NCBI RefSeq assembly: GCF_003955715.1
Contig: NZ_CP034463.1
Location: forward strand, 7,316,001 to 7,380,000
Source: Streptomyces aquilus
GTDB lineage: Bacteria; Actinomycetota; Actinomycetes; Streptomycetales; Streptomycetaceae
Direction of reading: 5' to 3'
DNA: 64,000 nucleotides
Shown here: positions 7,317 to 17,264 of the stretch, piece after piece
Position numbering within the stretch: position 1 is the stretch's first letter
Layout of the letters: each line of letters begins with the position of its first letter
Position numbers and translations under genes: made by a program
The notes under the pieces: generated by a model
Database searches by the model: none
The model's input: only the letters and a program-made list of their open reading frames with translations
What the model was told of the DNA's origin: nothing

Positions 7317-8606
7317 TTGTCCGCCAGCACACGCACCGCACTCGCCACCGGCGTCGTCGCCGCCCTGCTCGCTCTCTCCACCGCCACGGCGTCGGCCGCT
7401 CCGGCGCCCGCCCCGTACACCGAGCGCCTCGGCACCTCGCCCACGGGCGAGCAGGCCGACAGCTACACCTACGGCCCCGAGTTCAGCGCCGACGGCCGCT
7501 TCGCGGTCTTCTCCTCGGAGGCCACCAACCTGGTGCCGGGCGACACCAACGGACAACGCGACGTCTTCGTGCGCGACCTGCGCAAGGGCACCGTCGAGCG
7601 GGTCAACGTCAGCTCCGCGGGCGTCCAGGCCGACAACACGTCCACCGCGTTCGACATCAGCCGCGACGGCCGGTACGTCCTGTTCACCTCCCAGGCCCGC
7701 AACCTCGTCCACTGGGACACCCCGCCGCCCGCCGACGAATGGGTCGACGACGTCTACCTGCACGACCGTCGCACCGGCAGGACCGAACGGCTCAGCTTCG
7801 GGATCGACGGCCGCTCCGTCGACGTCGGCGGCGCCGAAATGTCGGCCGACGCCCGCTACGTCGCCTTCACCGCCCGCCCCAACCGGATGGAGGCCGACGA
7901 CCCCAACGGCTACCGGATGCTCTACCTCCTCGACCGCCGGACCGGAAAGGTGAAGCGCGTCAGCGAGCGCACCCGCCCCGAGTGGACGTCGGTCGTGTAC
8001 GACGTCAGCGACGACGGCAGCCGTCTCGTCTACGACCAGTTCCAGTACCGCGGCCCGGGCTCCGCCCTGTGGGCGTACGACATCAAGAAGGGCACCCAGC
8101 GGCAGCTGAACGTCACCCCCGACGGCACCCCGACCACCGCCATGGCCGTCGACGCCTCGCTCACCGCGGACGGCCGGTACGTCGCCTTCAGCTCCAGCGC
8201 CCCGGACCTGGTCCCGGACGACACCAACGGCACCGAGACCGACGTCTGCGTGCGCGACCTGAGGACCGGCAAGATCCGGCGGATCTCGCACAACGCGGAA
8301 ACGGCCTTCGGCACCCAGAGCCCCGAGCTCAGCCCCGACGGCCGCTATGTCGCCTACGAGTCCACCCCGCGCAACCGCGACACGGGCTACTTCGGCGTCG
8401 GCAACGTCTACCTCCGCGACCTGCGCACCGGCACGGTCCGCCTGGTCAGCGAATCGGTCACCGGCGGCACGGTCGAGGACGAGGCCGTCACCCTCTACTC
8501 CGTGAGCCGCGGCGGCAAGGAGGTCGGGCTCTCCTCCGGTTCCACACAGCTCGTGCCGGACGACACCAACGGGGTCACCGACGGCTTCGTCCGCCACCTG
8601 CGCTGA
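7317..8606 (+). CDS. Secreted TolB/PD40-type beta-propeller protein, paralogue
   Basis: A 429-residue paralogue of the preceding gene, 52 nt downstream. It starts at TTG, supported by AGGGGGAA (7302-7309) 7 nt upstream. The signal peptide (MSASTRTALATGVVAALLAL, cleavage after SASA) is followed by propeller repeats with FSADGRFAVFSSEATNLVPG, DTNG and VRDLRTG motifs; the C-terminal blade again ends with LVPDDTNGVTDGFVRHLR. No catalytic residues were recognised. Unlike its neighbour it has no TTA codon, so if co-transcribed the two may still differ in timing of translation. Confidence 0.85.
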   Translation: MSASTRTALATGVVAALLALSTATASAAPAPAPYTERLGTSPTGEQADSYTYGPEFSADGRFAVFSSEATNLVPGDTNGQRDVFVRDLRKGTVERVNVSSAGVQADNTSTAFDISRDGRYVLFTSQARNLVHWDTPPPADEWVDDVYLHDRRTGRTERLSFGIDGRSVDVGGAEMSADARYVAFTARPNRMEADDPNGYRMLYLLDRRTGKVKRVSERTRPEWTSVVYDVSDDGSRLVYDQFQYRGPGSALWAYDIKKGTQRQLNVTPDGTPTTAMAVDASLTADGRYVAFSSSAPDLVPDDTNGTETDVCVRDLRTGKIRRISHNAETAFGTQSPELSPDGRYVAYESTPRNRDTGYFGVGNVYLRDLRTGTVRLVSESVTGGTVEDEAVTLYSVSRGGKEVGLSSGSTQLVPDDTNGVTDGFVRHLR

Positions 8607-8657
8607 CCAGAAGAGGGTTCGCATTCTGAGACGGACGGTGAGTGCGGGGGCGACTTG

Positions 8658-8666
8658 TGCCAGACT
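8658..8666 (+). promoter_or_regulatory. Extended -10 promoter of the cimA leader
   Basis: TG-c-CAGACT (8658-8666) is an extended -10 element six nucleotides before GTG 8673. No good -35 is present at the expected distance, which is usual for extended -10 promoters. The transcript would start at or next to the leader peptide start codon (leaderless). Confidence 0.4.
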
Positions 8667-8672
8667 GCCCCC

Positions 8673-8723
8673 GTGCTCTCGTTCGCCATGATTATTGGCA
8701 GCAGGCGCGCCGGTCCGCAGTGA
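8673..8723 (+). CDS. Putative isoleucine leader peptide upstream of cimA
   Basis: A short frame from GTG 8673 encodes MLSFA-MIIGSRRAGPQ (16 residues); an internal ATG at 8688 gives the 11-residue MIIGSRRAGPQ. The Ile-Ile pair is coded ATT-ATT, very rare codons in this genome, just upstream of a rho-independent terminator and of citramalate synthase, an isoleucine-pathway gene. This is the arrangement of ribosome-mediated transcription attenuation: stalling on isoleucine codons when charged Ile-tRNA is scarce would prevent terminator formation. The reading frame and codons are seen directly; function is inferred. Confidence 0.55.
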   Translation: MLSFAMIIGSRRAGPQ

Positions 8724-8778
8724 CCGTCTCGTACGACCAGGTACGGGCGGACACCGTCGTCCTCGACCCGCGCGCAGA

Positions 8779-8803
8779 CCTCTCGCACCCGCGAGGGGTT
8801 TTT
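8779..8803 (+). terminator. Intrinsic terminator/attenuator before cimA
   Basis: CCTCTCGC (8779-8786), loop ACCC, GCGAGGGG (8791-8798), then TTTTT and a further TTTT at 8807-8810. The 8-bp stem has one G-U pair. It sits between the leader peptide and cimA, so it can act as an attenuator rather than end a gene. Confidence 0.75.
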
Positions 8804-8915
8804 CGCTTTTCTGGCCCACCCGCAGCCGGAGGCGAGAGCGCGAGGGAGTATGTGGGGGCGGTGGAGCCGGTCATTCCGGTACGACCGAGATCCAATCCTC
8901 AGGAGCCTTGAGACC

Positions 8916-10520
8916 ATGACCGAAACCAGCGAGCTCGACGATCAGTTCCACGTCTTCGACACCACCCTGCGCGACGGCGCCCAGCGGGAGGGCATCAACC
9001 TCACCGTCGCGGACAAGCTGGCCATCGCGCGGCACCTGGACGACTTCGGCGTGGGCTTCATCGAGGGCGGCTGGCCCGGCGCCAACCCGCGGGACACCGA
9101 GTTCTTCGCCCGCGCCCAGGTGGAGATCGAGTTCAGGCACGCGCAGCTGGTCGCCTTCGGCGCGACCCGCCGGGCGGGCGCCAAGGCGTCCGAGGACCCC
9201 CAGGTCAAGGCACTGCTGGAGTCGGGCGCTCCGGTGATCACGCTGGTCGCCAAGTCCCACGACCGCCATGTCGAGCTCGCCCTGCGCACCACGCTGGACG
9301 AGAACCTGGAGATGGTCCGCGACACGGTGTCGTACCTGGTCGCGCAGGGCCGCCGGGTCTTCGTCGACTGCGAGCACTTCTTCGACGGCTACCGCGCCAA
9401 CCCCGAGTACGCCAAGGCCGTCGTACGGGCCGCCGCGGAGGCGGGCGCCTCCGTCGTCATCCTCTGCGACACCAACGGCGGCATGCTGCCGGCGCAGGTC
9501 CAGGCCGTGGTCGCCACGGTATTGGCCGACACCGGCGCCCGCCTCGGCATCCACGCCCAGGACGACACCGGCTGCGCGGTCGCCAACACCCTCGCGGCGG
9601 TGGACGCGGGCGCCACCCACGTCCAGTGCACGGCGAACGGCTACGGCGAGCGCGTCGGCAACGCCAACCTCTTCCCGGTCGTCGCGGCCCTGGAGCTGAA
9701 GTACGGCAAGAAGGTGCTGCCCGAGGGCAAGCTGCGCGAGATGACGAGGATCTCGCACGCCATCGCCGAGGTCGTCAACCTCACCCCGTCCACCCACCAG
9801 CCCTACGTCGGCGTCTCGGCCTTCGCCCACAAGGCCGGCCTGCACGCCTCCGCGATCAAGGTCGACCCCGACCTCTACCAGCACATCGACCCCGAGCAGG
9901 TCGGCAACACCATGCGGATGCTGGTCTCCGACATGGCGGGCCGCGCCTCGGTCGAGCTGAAGGGCAAGGAGCTCGGCATCGACCTCGGCGGCGACCGCGA
10001 GCTGGTCGGACGGGTCGTGGAGCGGGTCAAGGAGCGCGAGCTCAAGGGCTACACGTACGAGGCGGCGGACGCGTCCTTCGAACTGCTCCTGCGCGCCGAG
10101 GTCGAAGGCCGGCCGCTGAAGTACTTCGCCGTCGAATCCTGGCGTGCGATCGTCGAGGACCGCCCCGACGGCAGCCACGCCAACGAGGCCACGGTCAAGC
10201 TCTTCGCCAAGGGCGAGCGGATCGTCGCCACGGCGGAGGGCAACGGCCCGGTCAACGCCCTCGACCGCGCCCTGCGCGTCGCCCTGGAGAAGATCTACCC
10301 CCAGCTGGCCAAGCTCGACCTCGTCGACTACAAGGTCCGCATCCTGGAGGGCGTCCACGGCACCCAGTCCACGACCCGCGTCCTGATCTCCACGTCCGAC
10401 GGGGCGGGGGAGTGGTCGACGGTGGGGGTTGCGGAGAACGTGATCGCGGCGTCCTGGCAGGCGCTGGAGGACGCGTACACGTACGGCCTCCTCCGCGCGG
10501 GCGTCACCCCGGCCGAATAA
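8916..10520 (+). CDS. cimA: Citramalate synthase
   Basis: The 534-residue enzyme of the LeuA/HMG-CoA-lyase-like family condenses acetyl-CoA with pyruvate to (R)-citramalate, opening a threonine-independent route to 2-oxobutyrate and isoleucine. Seen are the N-terminal DTTLRDGAQREG catalytic motif (15-26), HAQDDTGCAV and NGYGERVGN of the TIM barrel, the AFAHKAGLHASA region, and a C-terminal allosteric domain (about 410-530: GTQSTTRVLISTSDG). Lack of a leucine-type pocket cannot be proved by eye, but overall form fits CimA rather than 2-isopropylmalate synthase. ATG 8916 has AGGAG at 8901. The upstream leader with Ile codons and terminator supports isoleucine-responsive control. It ends 6 nt from a convergent gene. 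Confidence 0.88.
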   Translation: MTETSELDDQFHVFDTTLRDGAQREGINLTVADKLAIARHLDDFGVGFIEGGWPGANPRDTEFFARAQVEIEFRHAQLVAFGATRRAGAKASEDPQVKALLESGAPVITLVAKSHDRHVELALRTTLDENLEMVRDTVSYLVAQGRRVFVDCEHFFDGYRANPEYAKAVVRAAAEAGASVVILCDTNGGMLPAQVQAVVATVLADTGARLGIHAQDDTGCAVANTLAAVDAGATHVQCTANGYGERVGNANLFPVVAALELKYGKKVLPEGKLREMTRISHAIAEVVNLTPSTHQPYVGVSAFAHKAGLHASAIKVDPDLYQHIDPEQVGNTMRMLVSDMAGRASVELKGKELGIDLGGDRELVGRVVERVKERELKGYTYEAADASFELLLRAEVEGRPLKYFAVESWRAIVEDRPDGSHANEATVKLFAKGERIVATAEGNGPVNALDRALRVALEKIYPQLAKLDLVDYKVRILEGVHGTQSTTRVLISTSDGAGEWSTVGVAENVIAASWQALEDAYTYGLLRAGVTPAE

Positions 10521-10526
10521 CCCCGC

Positions 10527-11024
10527 TCAGCACGAGCCCTCGGCGAGCTCCTCGAACTCGCCGAGGCTCATGGGACGGTCGTCGGCCCAGACCTGGCCGG
10601 GGGCGAGGGTAGCGAGGTCGTCGGCGGTGAAGGCGACGATGCCGGTGTACTCGTAGTCGAACTCGGCCTTTCCGAAGGCAAGTCGGTAGGTGTATCCCGG
10701 AACCAGCCGCTGCTCTCCCGCCGGGCGGACGTGCCAGTCCCCGGGCGGGGAGAAGAGGGGGAACTCGGCGTCGTCGGGGCGCAGCCGGTCCGGCGCCCGC
10801 CAGCCGGAGCGGTTGCGCGCGGAGTCCGAGTCGGCCTCCGCGGCCGTCGTGCCGTCCAGGCCCAGCCCCTGCACGAGGTCGTCCCCGCACGGTCGCAGGA
10901 CCACCTCCGCCGCCCCGGCCGCGTCCAGCCGCACCGCGACCAGCGGCAACACCTCCGCGCCGCACCCGCTCAACAGCAGCGCCCCCGCCATGGCGCCCAC
11001 CGCCGCCGCTCCCCGCCTCAACAC
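10527..11024 (-). CDS. Predicted lipoprotein (tandem paralogue 1)
   Basis: A 165-residue protein from GTG 11024 with a lipoprotein signal ending LLLSGC; the modified cysteine is residue 21. The exported part contains a short basic/hydrophobic core, the FPLFSPPGDWHV motif, a Y/F-rich strand region (YTYRLAF) and ends in cysteine (AEGSC). It overlaps the stop of the upstream gene by 7 nt and shares the same motif order with it, so the two are a tandem duplication and are translationally coupled. Function unknown; likely anchored on the outer face of the membrane. Confidence 0.75.
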   Translation of the reverse strand: MLRRGAAAVGAMAGALLLSGCGAEVLPLVAVRLDAAGAAEVVLRPCGDDLVQGLGLDGTTAAEADSDSARNRSGWRAPDRLRPDDAEFPLFSPPGDWHVRPAGEQRLVPGYTYRLAFGKAEFDYEYTGIVAFTADDLATLAPGQVWADDRPMSLGEFEELAEGSC

Positions 11025-11530
11025 GCGTCCCCCACCAGGTCCTCGAAGGCCTCCCGGCTCATCGCCCGCCCGTCCGCCCAGACCTCACCGCGCTCCAGAC
11101 CGGCCAGGTCGGCGGCGCTGAAGGTGACCTCGCCGACGTAGTCCACGAAGTCCTCGTGCTCGTACGCCGTGAACTCCAAGGTGTAGGTCGCACGGGAGAG
11201 CATCTGCTGCGGCCCGACCGTCTCCGGGTGCCAGGAGTCGGGCGGCGCGAAGAGCGGGAACGTGGTGTCGGCGAGCGCGGGCACGGCCGGTGCCGACCAG
11301 CCGTTCGCGGCCTGATGACCCCGGCGGCCACGACCACCGTTCCGGTCGTCCGGATAGGCGCGGAGCGTCACGCCGGCCGACTGGTCGCCGTCGCACGGCC
11401 GTACCCGTGCCAGCGGCCGACCGTCCGTGTCCAGCCAGACGCCGACCAGCGACAAATGCGCCGGACTGCACCCGCCGAGCAGCAGCCCCCCGGCCACCGC
11501 ACCCGCCATCGCGACCCCCACACGCCTCAC
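11018..11530 (-). CDS. Predicted lipoprotein (tandem paralogue 2)
   Basis: A 170-residue protein. GTG 11530 is preferred over an open upstream extension because GGAGGGGG lies 6 nt before it and it places the lipobox cysteine (LLLGGC) at residue 21, exactly as in the downstream paralogue. Shared features are FPLFAPPDSWHP (compare FPLFSPPGDWHV), a YTLEFTAYEHEDF strand, VWADGRAMSREAFEDL near the end and a terminal cysteine. No family recognised. The downstream paralogue starts inside its last codons. Confidence 0.75.
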   Translation of the reverse strand: MRRVGVAMAGAVAGGLLLGGCSPAHLSLVGVWLDTDGRPLARVRPCDGDQSAGVTLRAYPDDRNGGRGRRGHQAANGWSAPAVPALADTTFPLFAPPDSWHPETVGPQQMLSRATYTLEFTAYEHEDFVDYVGEVTFSAADLAGLERGEVWADGRAMSREAFEDLVGDAC

Positions 11531-11774
11531 GTCCCGCCCCCTCCAGTTCTGCACCGACCACATCACTCGGCGGGGGACGGCACGACCACCGTCCGGCACC
11601 AGTCGGGTTGCGGTCGTACAACATGCCTGATGGGGACGGGAGTTGTGCGAGCGACCCGAGAGCCCGAATGGCTGACGTGATGCCTTGACGGGCGTGCGGG
11701 CCGCCAGTTAACTCACGGCGTGAGGTAAGTCATGTGTGGACCACGAGAGCCACGCGAGCCGAGGGGGAAGCTCC

Positions 11775-14768
11775 ATGCGAAGAACCGCCCTGCTCACCTC
11801 CGCCACCCTGCTGGCGGCCCTGCTGCCGACGCTGGCCGCACAGGCCGCCGACGATCCCGCCCCGGTCCCCGTCGACCGCTTCGAGGGCGAGGTCCCCTTC
11901 GCGAACCCGCCCGAGGGTGGCCTCTTCACCTGGGGCAGCGACACCGACGACCCGCCCACGCTCCGGCTGGCGGCGCGCGATGACGCCCCCGAGGGCGACC
12001 AGGTCCTCTCCGGCAGCTACGACATCAGCGGCTACGGCGGCTTCACCCACGACTTCGCCTTCGCCGAGCCCGCCCACGACTGGTCCTCCCACAAGGGCAT
12101 CCGGTTCTGGTGGGAAGGGCAGAACAACGGCAAGAAGATCGCCTTCGAGCTCAAGGACGGCGGCGCCAACGGCGAGGCCTCCGAGCTCTGGACGACGTCG
12201 TTCACCGACGACTTCAGTGGCTGGAAACAGATCGAGATCCCCTTCACCGACTTCGCGTACCGCACCGACTACCAGCCCGTCGGCGGTATCGACCACATCC
12301 TCGGACTGACCGAGACCTGGGGGTACGCGGTCACCCTCCCGGTCGGCGCACCCGGCCGGTTCGCCATGGACGGCGTCGAGTTGTACGGCAGGGCCGACCA
12401 GTCCCGGCGCGCCTCCGTCCTCACCGACGCGCCGGTGTACCCGGTGAAGGAAGGCGGCACCGCCACCGTCGAGGTGACCCTGGCCACCACCGGCTCCGCC
12501 CCCGTCGACGAGCCCGTCACGGTCGCCTACGAGACGCCCGCCGACCCCGGCAAGGACTACGTCCCCGTCTCCGGCACCCTCACCTTCCCCGCCGGCACGG
12601 CCTCCGGCACCACACGGGCGATCCAGGTCCGCACCCTCAAGGACAAGGCCGCGGAGAGCGCCGAGACCATCCCGCTGAAACTCACCGTCACCGGCGCCAA
12701 GGCCCCCGACGAGACCCCGCAGATCGTGATCGACGCCCACGGACTGCCGTATCTGAACGCCAAGTTGCCGGTCAAGACGCGGGTCGCCGATCTCCTCTCC
12801 CGGATGTCCCTCGCCGAGAAGGCCGGTCAGATGACCCAGGCGGAGCGGGGCGCGGTCGGGACCGGCGGCGACATCGCCGCGTACGCCCTCGGCTCCCTCC
12901 TCTCCGGCGGCGGTTCCACCCCCACGCCCAACACCCCCGAGGCCTGGGCGAAGATGATCGACGCCTTCCAACTCCGGGCCCAGGCAACCAGGTTCCAGAT
13001 CCCCCTGATCTACGGCGTCGACGCCGTGCACGGTCACAACAACCTGGTCGGCGCCACCGTCATGCCCCACAACATCGGGCTCGGCGCCACCCGCGACCCC
13101 CGACTCGCCCAGCGCACCGGCGCGGTGACCGCCGCCGAGGTCCGCGCCACCGGCGTCCCCTGGGACTTCGCCCCCTGCCTCTGCGTCACCCGCGACGAAC
13201 GCTGGGGCCGCTCCTACGAGTCCTTCGGTGAGGACCCGGCCCTGGTCGACTCGATGGAGACGATCATCCAGGGACTCCAAGGCGCCGCGAACGGCAGGGA
13301 CTTGAAGGACGACGACAAGGTCCTCGCCACCGCCAAGCACTTCGTCGGCGACGGCGGCACCGCCTACGGTTCCTCCACCACCGGCACCTACACCATCGAC
13401 CAGGGCGTCACCACCGTCACCCGGCAGCAGCTGGAGGCGGTCCACCTCGCCCCGTACCGGACGGCCGTCGACCGTGGCGTCGGCACGGTCATGCCGTCGT
13501 ACTCCTCCCTGGACGTCATCGGCGACGGCCAGGGCCCGGTCAAGATGCACGCCCGCGGTGACATGATCAACGGCGTGCTGAAGGGCCGGATGGGCTTCGA
13601 CGGCTTCGTCATCAGCGACTGGGACGGCATCAACCAGATCCCGGGCGACTACACCTCCGACGTCCGCATCTCGGTCAACGCCGGCGTCGACATGGTCATG
13701 GCCCCCTACGCCTACCGGACCTTCCGCACCGCGCTCATCGCCGAGACCGAGGCCGGGCGGGTGAGCGAGGCACGGATCGACGACGCCGTGTCCCGCATCC
13801 TCACGCAGAAGTTCAGGCTCGGGCTCTTCGAGAAGCCGTACGCCGACACCAGCGGCGCGGCGAAGATCGGTTCCGCGGAACACCGTGCCGTGGCCCGGCA
13901 GGCGGCGGCCGAGTCGCAGGTGCTGCTGAAGAACGCGGGCGGGGTGCTGCCGCTGAAGAAGTCCCAGAAGGTGTACGTCGCCGGTTCCAACGCCGACGAC
14001 ATCGGCAACCAGACCGGAGGCTGGACGGTCACCTGGCAGGGCGCGTCCGGCGACATCGTCCCCGGGACGACGATCCTGGAGGGCCTGCGCGACGCCGGCG
14101 GAGACGTCACATACTCCAAGGACGCCTCCGCGCCCACGACCGGCTACGACGTCGGTGTGGTCGTCGTGGGGGAGACCCCGTACGCCGAGGGCGTCGGCGA
14201 CGTCGGCAACGGCCATGACCTGGAGCTGTCCGCGGCCGACAAGGCGGCCGTCGACAAGGTGTGCGCGGCCATGAAGTGCGCGGTGCTGATCGTGTCCGGA
14301 CGCCCTCAGCTCATCGGCGACCGGCTCGGCGCGATCGACGCCTTGGTGGCGTCCTGGCTGCCCGGCACCGAGGGCGCCGGAGTCGCCGACGTGCTCTACG
14401 GCAGGCGGCCCTTCACCGGTCAACTCCCCGTCACCTGGCCCAGGTCGGAGGCGCAGCTGCCGATCAACGTCGGGGACGCGACGTACGACCCGCAGTTCCC
14501 GTACGGCTGGGGCCTGACCACCTTGACCAGGGTCCCGGAGGGCGGGGCGACGGCCCTGAAGGCCCTCGCCGTCGCGGCCGCCGTCGCCGAGAGGACCGGG
14601 GCGGACGAGGCGGGGCGCGCCCTGGTGACCAAGGCACGGCTGATCGTCCAGCAGCGGCCGGTGACGGCGGCCTCGGCGAAGCCCTTCGCGGAGGCGGACC
14701 ATCTGCTGCTGACCGGACGGTACGGAAAGGCGGTGGAGAGCCTGCTGGCGGCCTACCGGGCGACCTGA
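11775..14768 (+). CDS. Secreted GH3 beta-glucosidase with carbohydrate-binding and Calx-beta domains
   Basis: The 997-residue exoenzyme starts at ATG 11775 behind GAGGGGGAAG. Layout: signal peptide (1-25), a CBM11/CIA30-like carbohydrate-binding domain (about 30-210: SWW-type KGIRFWWEGQNNGKKIAFEL), a Calx-beta domain (about 215-320: VYPVKEGGTATVEVTL, GKDYVPVSGTLTFPAG), the GH3 N-terminal barrel (about 325-660) with the nucleophile Asp615 in GFVISDWDG, and the GH3 C-terminal domain (about 690-890) with KNAGGVLPL. It should release glucose from beta-glucans or cello-oligosaccharides. TTGACG (11685) and TAACTC (11709) spaced 18 bp may be its promoter. I saw no CebR-type operator. Confidence 0.92.
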   Translation: MRRTALLTSATLLAALLPTLAAQAADDPAPVPVDRFEGEVPFANPPEGGLFTWGSDTDDPPTLRLAARDDAPEGDQVLSGSYDISGYGGFTHDFAFAEPAHDWSSHKGIRFWWEGQNNGKKIAFELKDGGANGEASELWTTSFTDDFSGWKQIEIPFTDFAYRTDYQPVGGIDHILGLTETWGYAVTLPVGAPGRFAMDGVELYGRADQSRRASVLTDAPVYPVKEGGTATVEVTLATTGSAPVDEPVTVAYETPADPGKDYVPVSGTLTFPAGTASGTTRAIQVRTLKDKAAESAETIPLKLTVTGAKAPDETPQIVIDAHGLPYLNAKLPVKTRVADLLSRMSLAEKAGQMTQAERGAVGTGGDIAAYALGSLLSGGGSTPTPNTPEAWAKMIDAFQLRAQATRFQIPLIYGVDAVHGHNNLVGATVMPHNIGLGATRDPRLAQRTGAVTAAEVRATGVPWDFAPCLCVTRDERWGRSYESFGEDPALVDSMETIIQGLQGAANGRDLKDDDKVLATAKHFVGDGGTAYGSSTTGTYTIDQGVTTVTRQQLEAVHLAPYRTAVDRGVGTVMPSYSSLDVIGDGQGPVKMHARGDMINGVLKGRMGFDGFVISDWDGINQIPGDYTSDVRISVNAGVDMVMAPYAYRTFRTALIAETEAGRVSEARIDDAVSRILTQKFRLGLFEKPYADTSGAAKIGSAEHRAVARQAAAESQVLLKNAGGVLPLKKSQKVYVAGSNADDIGNQTGGWTVTWQGASGDIVPGTTILEGLRDAGGDVTYSKDASAPTTGYDVGVVVVGETPYAEGVGDVGNGHDLELSAADKAAVDKVCAAMKCAVLIVSGRPQLIGDRLGAIDALVASWLPGTEGAGVADVLYGRRPFTGQLPVTWPRSEAQLPINVGDATYDPQFPYGWGLTTLTRVPEGGATALKALAVAAAVAERTGADEAGRALVTKARLIVQQRPVTAASAKPFAEADHLLLTGRYGKAVESLLAAYRAT

Positions 14769-14814
14769 CCAGGATCGATGTCCCGGTTTGGGAGGCTTCG
14801 GGTAGCGTCGGAGT

Positions 14815-16185
14815 ATGAAGTCCGCCCTACGGTCCCGAAGCCTTCCCAGGCTGTTGGCGGCCTTGGCGCTCGCCGCCCTGACCGTGCTGTGGCCGGCCCT
14901 CGCGCCGCCCGCGTCCGCCGCCACGAGCGTCTCGACCATCGCCGAGGCGCTCCGCGAGAGCCCCGTCTATGTGGACCCGGCGGCCTCCGGCCAGCTGTCC
15001 TCCTCCGATGCCGCCACCCTGGCCGCCCAGATCAAGAACGCGGACAAGCCGCTCTTCATCGCGGTCCTGCCGGCCGACTACCCGACCCAGAACCTCTTCA
15101 CCAGGCTGCGCACGGCGACCGGCGTGACCGGGCTGTACGCGGTCCGCCTCGGCGAGCGGTTCGACGCCCGCGCCGACTCCTCGGTCCTGCCGCGCGCGGC
15201 CGTGCGGAACCTCGTCACGACGGTCGCGGGCGAGGACACCCGGGCCCAGCTGAGCGACTTCACGAACAGCGCGCTGACGAACATGGGCGGCTCGGCCCCG
15301 GCGAGCTGGGGCACGGGCTCCGACGACAACGGCGTCCCGACGGGCGCGCTGATCACGGTCGGTGCCGTGCTGGTGGCCGGCGGGGCGGGCGGCTACGCCC
15401 TGGTCCGCCGCAACCGCCGCCGGCACGCTCAGGAGCAGCGGGCGGCGCTGGAGAAGCTCCGGGTGGTCGTGGACGAGGACATCACCGCGTTCGGCGAGGA
15501 ACTGGACCGCCTCGACTTCCACCCCGCGGAGAAGGGCGCGGACGACGCGATGCGCGCGGACTACGAGCGCGCGCTGGACGCGTACGAACAGGCGAAGACC
15601 CTGATGGCGGCGGTGAGCAAGCCGGAAGAGGTACGAGCGGTCACGCAAGCCCTGGAGGAAGGCCGCTTCTCCCTGGCCCAACTGGCGGCCCGCCGAGAGG
15701 GCAGGCCCCTGCCGGAACGCCGGGCCCCGTGCTTCTTCGACCCCCGCCACGGCCCCTCCGTCACGGACGCCACCTGGACACCCCCGTCCGGCGCCCCGCG
15801 CGAGGTCCCGGTCTGCGCCGCCGACGCCACCCGCCTCGCCGACGGCCGCGACCCCGTGATGCGTGAGGTCGACACGGACGCGGGCCGCCGCCCCTACTGG
15901 GACGCGGGCCCGGCGTACGGCCCCTGGGCAGGCGGCTACTTCGGCGGCGGCATCCTCCCCGGCCTGCTGGTCGGCACGGTGCTGGGCAGCATGATGGCGA
16001 CCCCGTCGTACGCCGCCGACTACGGCAGCGGCTACGGGGACTTCGGCGGTCCCGGAGGCTACGAGGGCGGCGACGTCTCGGGCGCGGACTTCGACTCGGA
16101 CGACTTCAGCGGGGGGTTCGGGGGCGGGGACTTCGGAGGCGGCGGGGACTTCGGCGGGGGAGGGGACTTCGGCGGAGGGTTCTGA
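14815..16185 (+). CDS. Membrane protein with TPM-like exported domain and Gly/Asp/Phe tail
   Basis: The 456-residue protein has a signal peptide (1-35, ending ASA), an exported domain (about 36-170) of the TPM/YgcG type containing an AVLPADYP strand, a transmembrane segment (about 178-200), a basic stop-transfer NRRRHAQEQ, a helical cytoplasmic region (about 205-300), a second hydrophobic patch (GGGILPGLLVGTVLGSMM) and a repetitive tail of GGGDF/GGDFGG units. Similar tails occur in other TPM-domain membrane proteins. Role unknown. TAGCGT lies exactly 6 nt before the ATG and there is no ribosome site, suggesting a leaderless transcript. Confidence 0.8.
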   Translation: MKSALRSRSLPRLLAALALAALTVLWPALAPPASAATSVSTIAEALRESPVYVDPAASGQLSSSDAATLAAQIKNADKPLFIAVLPADYPTQNLFTRLRTATGVTGLYAVRLGERFDARADSSVLPRAAVRNLVTTVAGEDTRAQLSDFTNSALTNMGGSAPASWGTGSDDNGVPTGALITVGAVLVAGGAGGYALVRRNRRRHAQEQRAALEKLRVVVDEDITAFGEELDRLDFHPAEKGADDAMRADYERALDAYEQAKTLMAAVSKPEEVRAVTQALEEGRFSLAQLAARREGRPLPERRAPCFFDPRHGPSVTDATWTPPSGAPREVPVCAADATRLADGRDPVMREVDTDAGRRPYWDAGPAYGPWAGGYFGGGILPGLLVGTVLGSMMATPSYAADYGSGYGDFGGPGGYEGGDVSGADFDSDDFSGGFGGGDFGGGGDFGGGGDFGGGF

Positions 16186-16215
16186 GCGACCCGGGTCCGG
16201 GCCCGCCGCAGCGAT

Positions 16216-16247
16216 GCGGGCCCGGCGCGTGGGTGCGCCGGGCCCGC
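16216..16247. terminator. Hairpin between convergent genes
   Basis: GCGGGCCCGGCGC (16216-16228) pairs perfectly with GCGCCGGGCCCGC (16235-16247) around a 6-nt loop. There is no T-run. It lies between the stop of the membrane protein gene and the stop of the protease gene and could serve both. Confidence 0.6.
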
Positions 16248-16292
16248 GGAAGGCCGTACGAGAAACGGGATTCGTACGAGAAGCAGTCGCCG

Positions 16293-17180
<888 letters not shown>

Positions 17181-17264
17181 TCAAATCTGTCGGTGGATTA
17201 TGAGAACGCCGTGAGAGCTGAGGCAAGGGGTGCAATCCGGCCACGCCGGCGGCTACGGGCCGGG

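Noticed and set aside
11730..14939. 1069-codon minus-strand open frame
   Set aside because: Antisense shadow of the GH3 gene caused by high GC at third positions; the plus frame has a signal peptide and clear domains.
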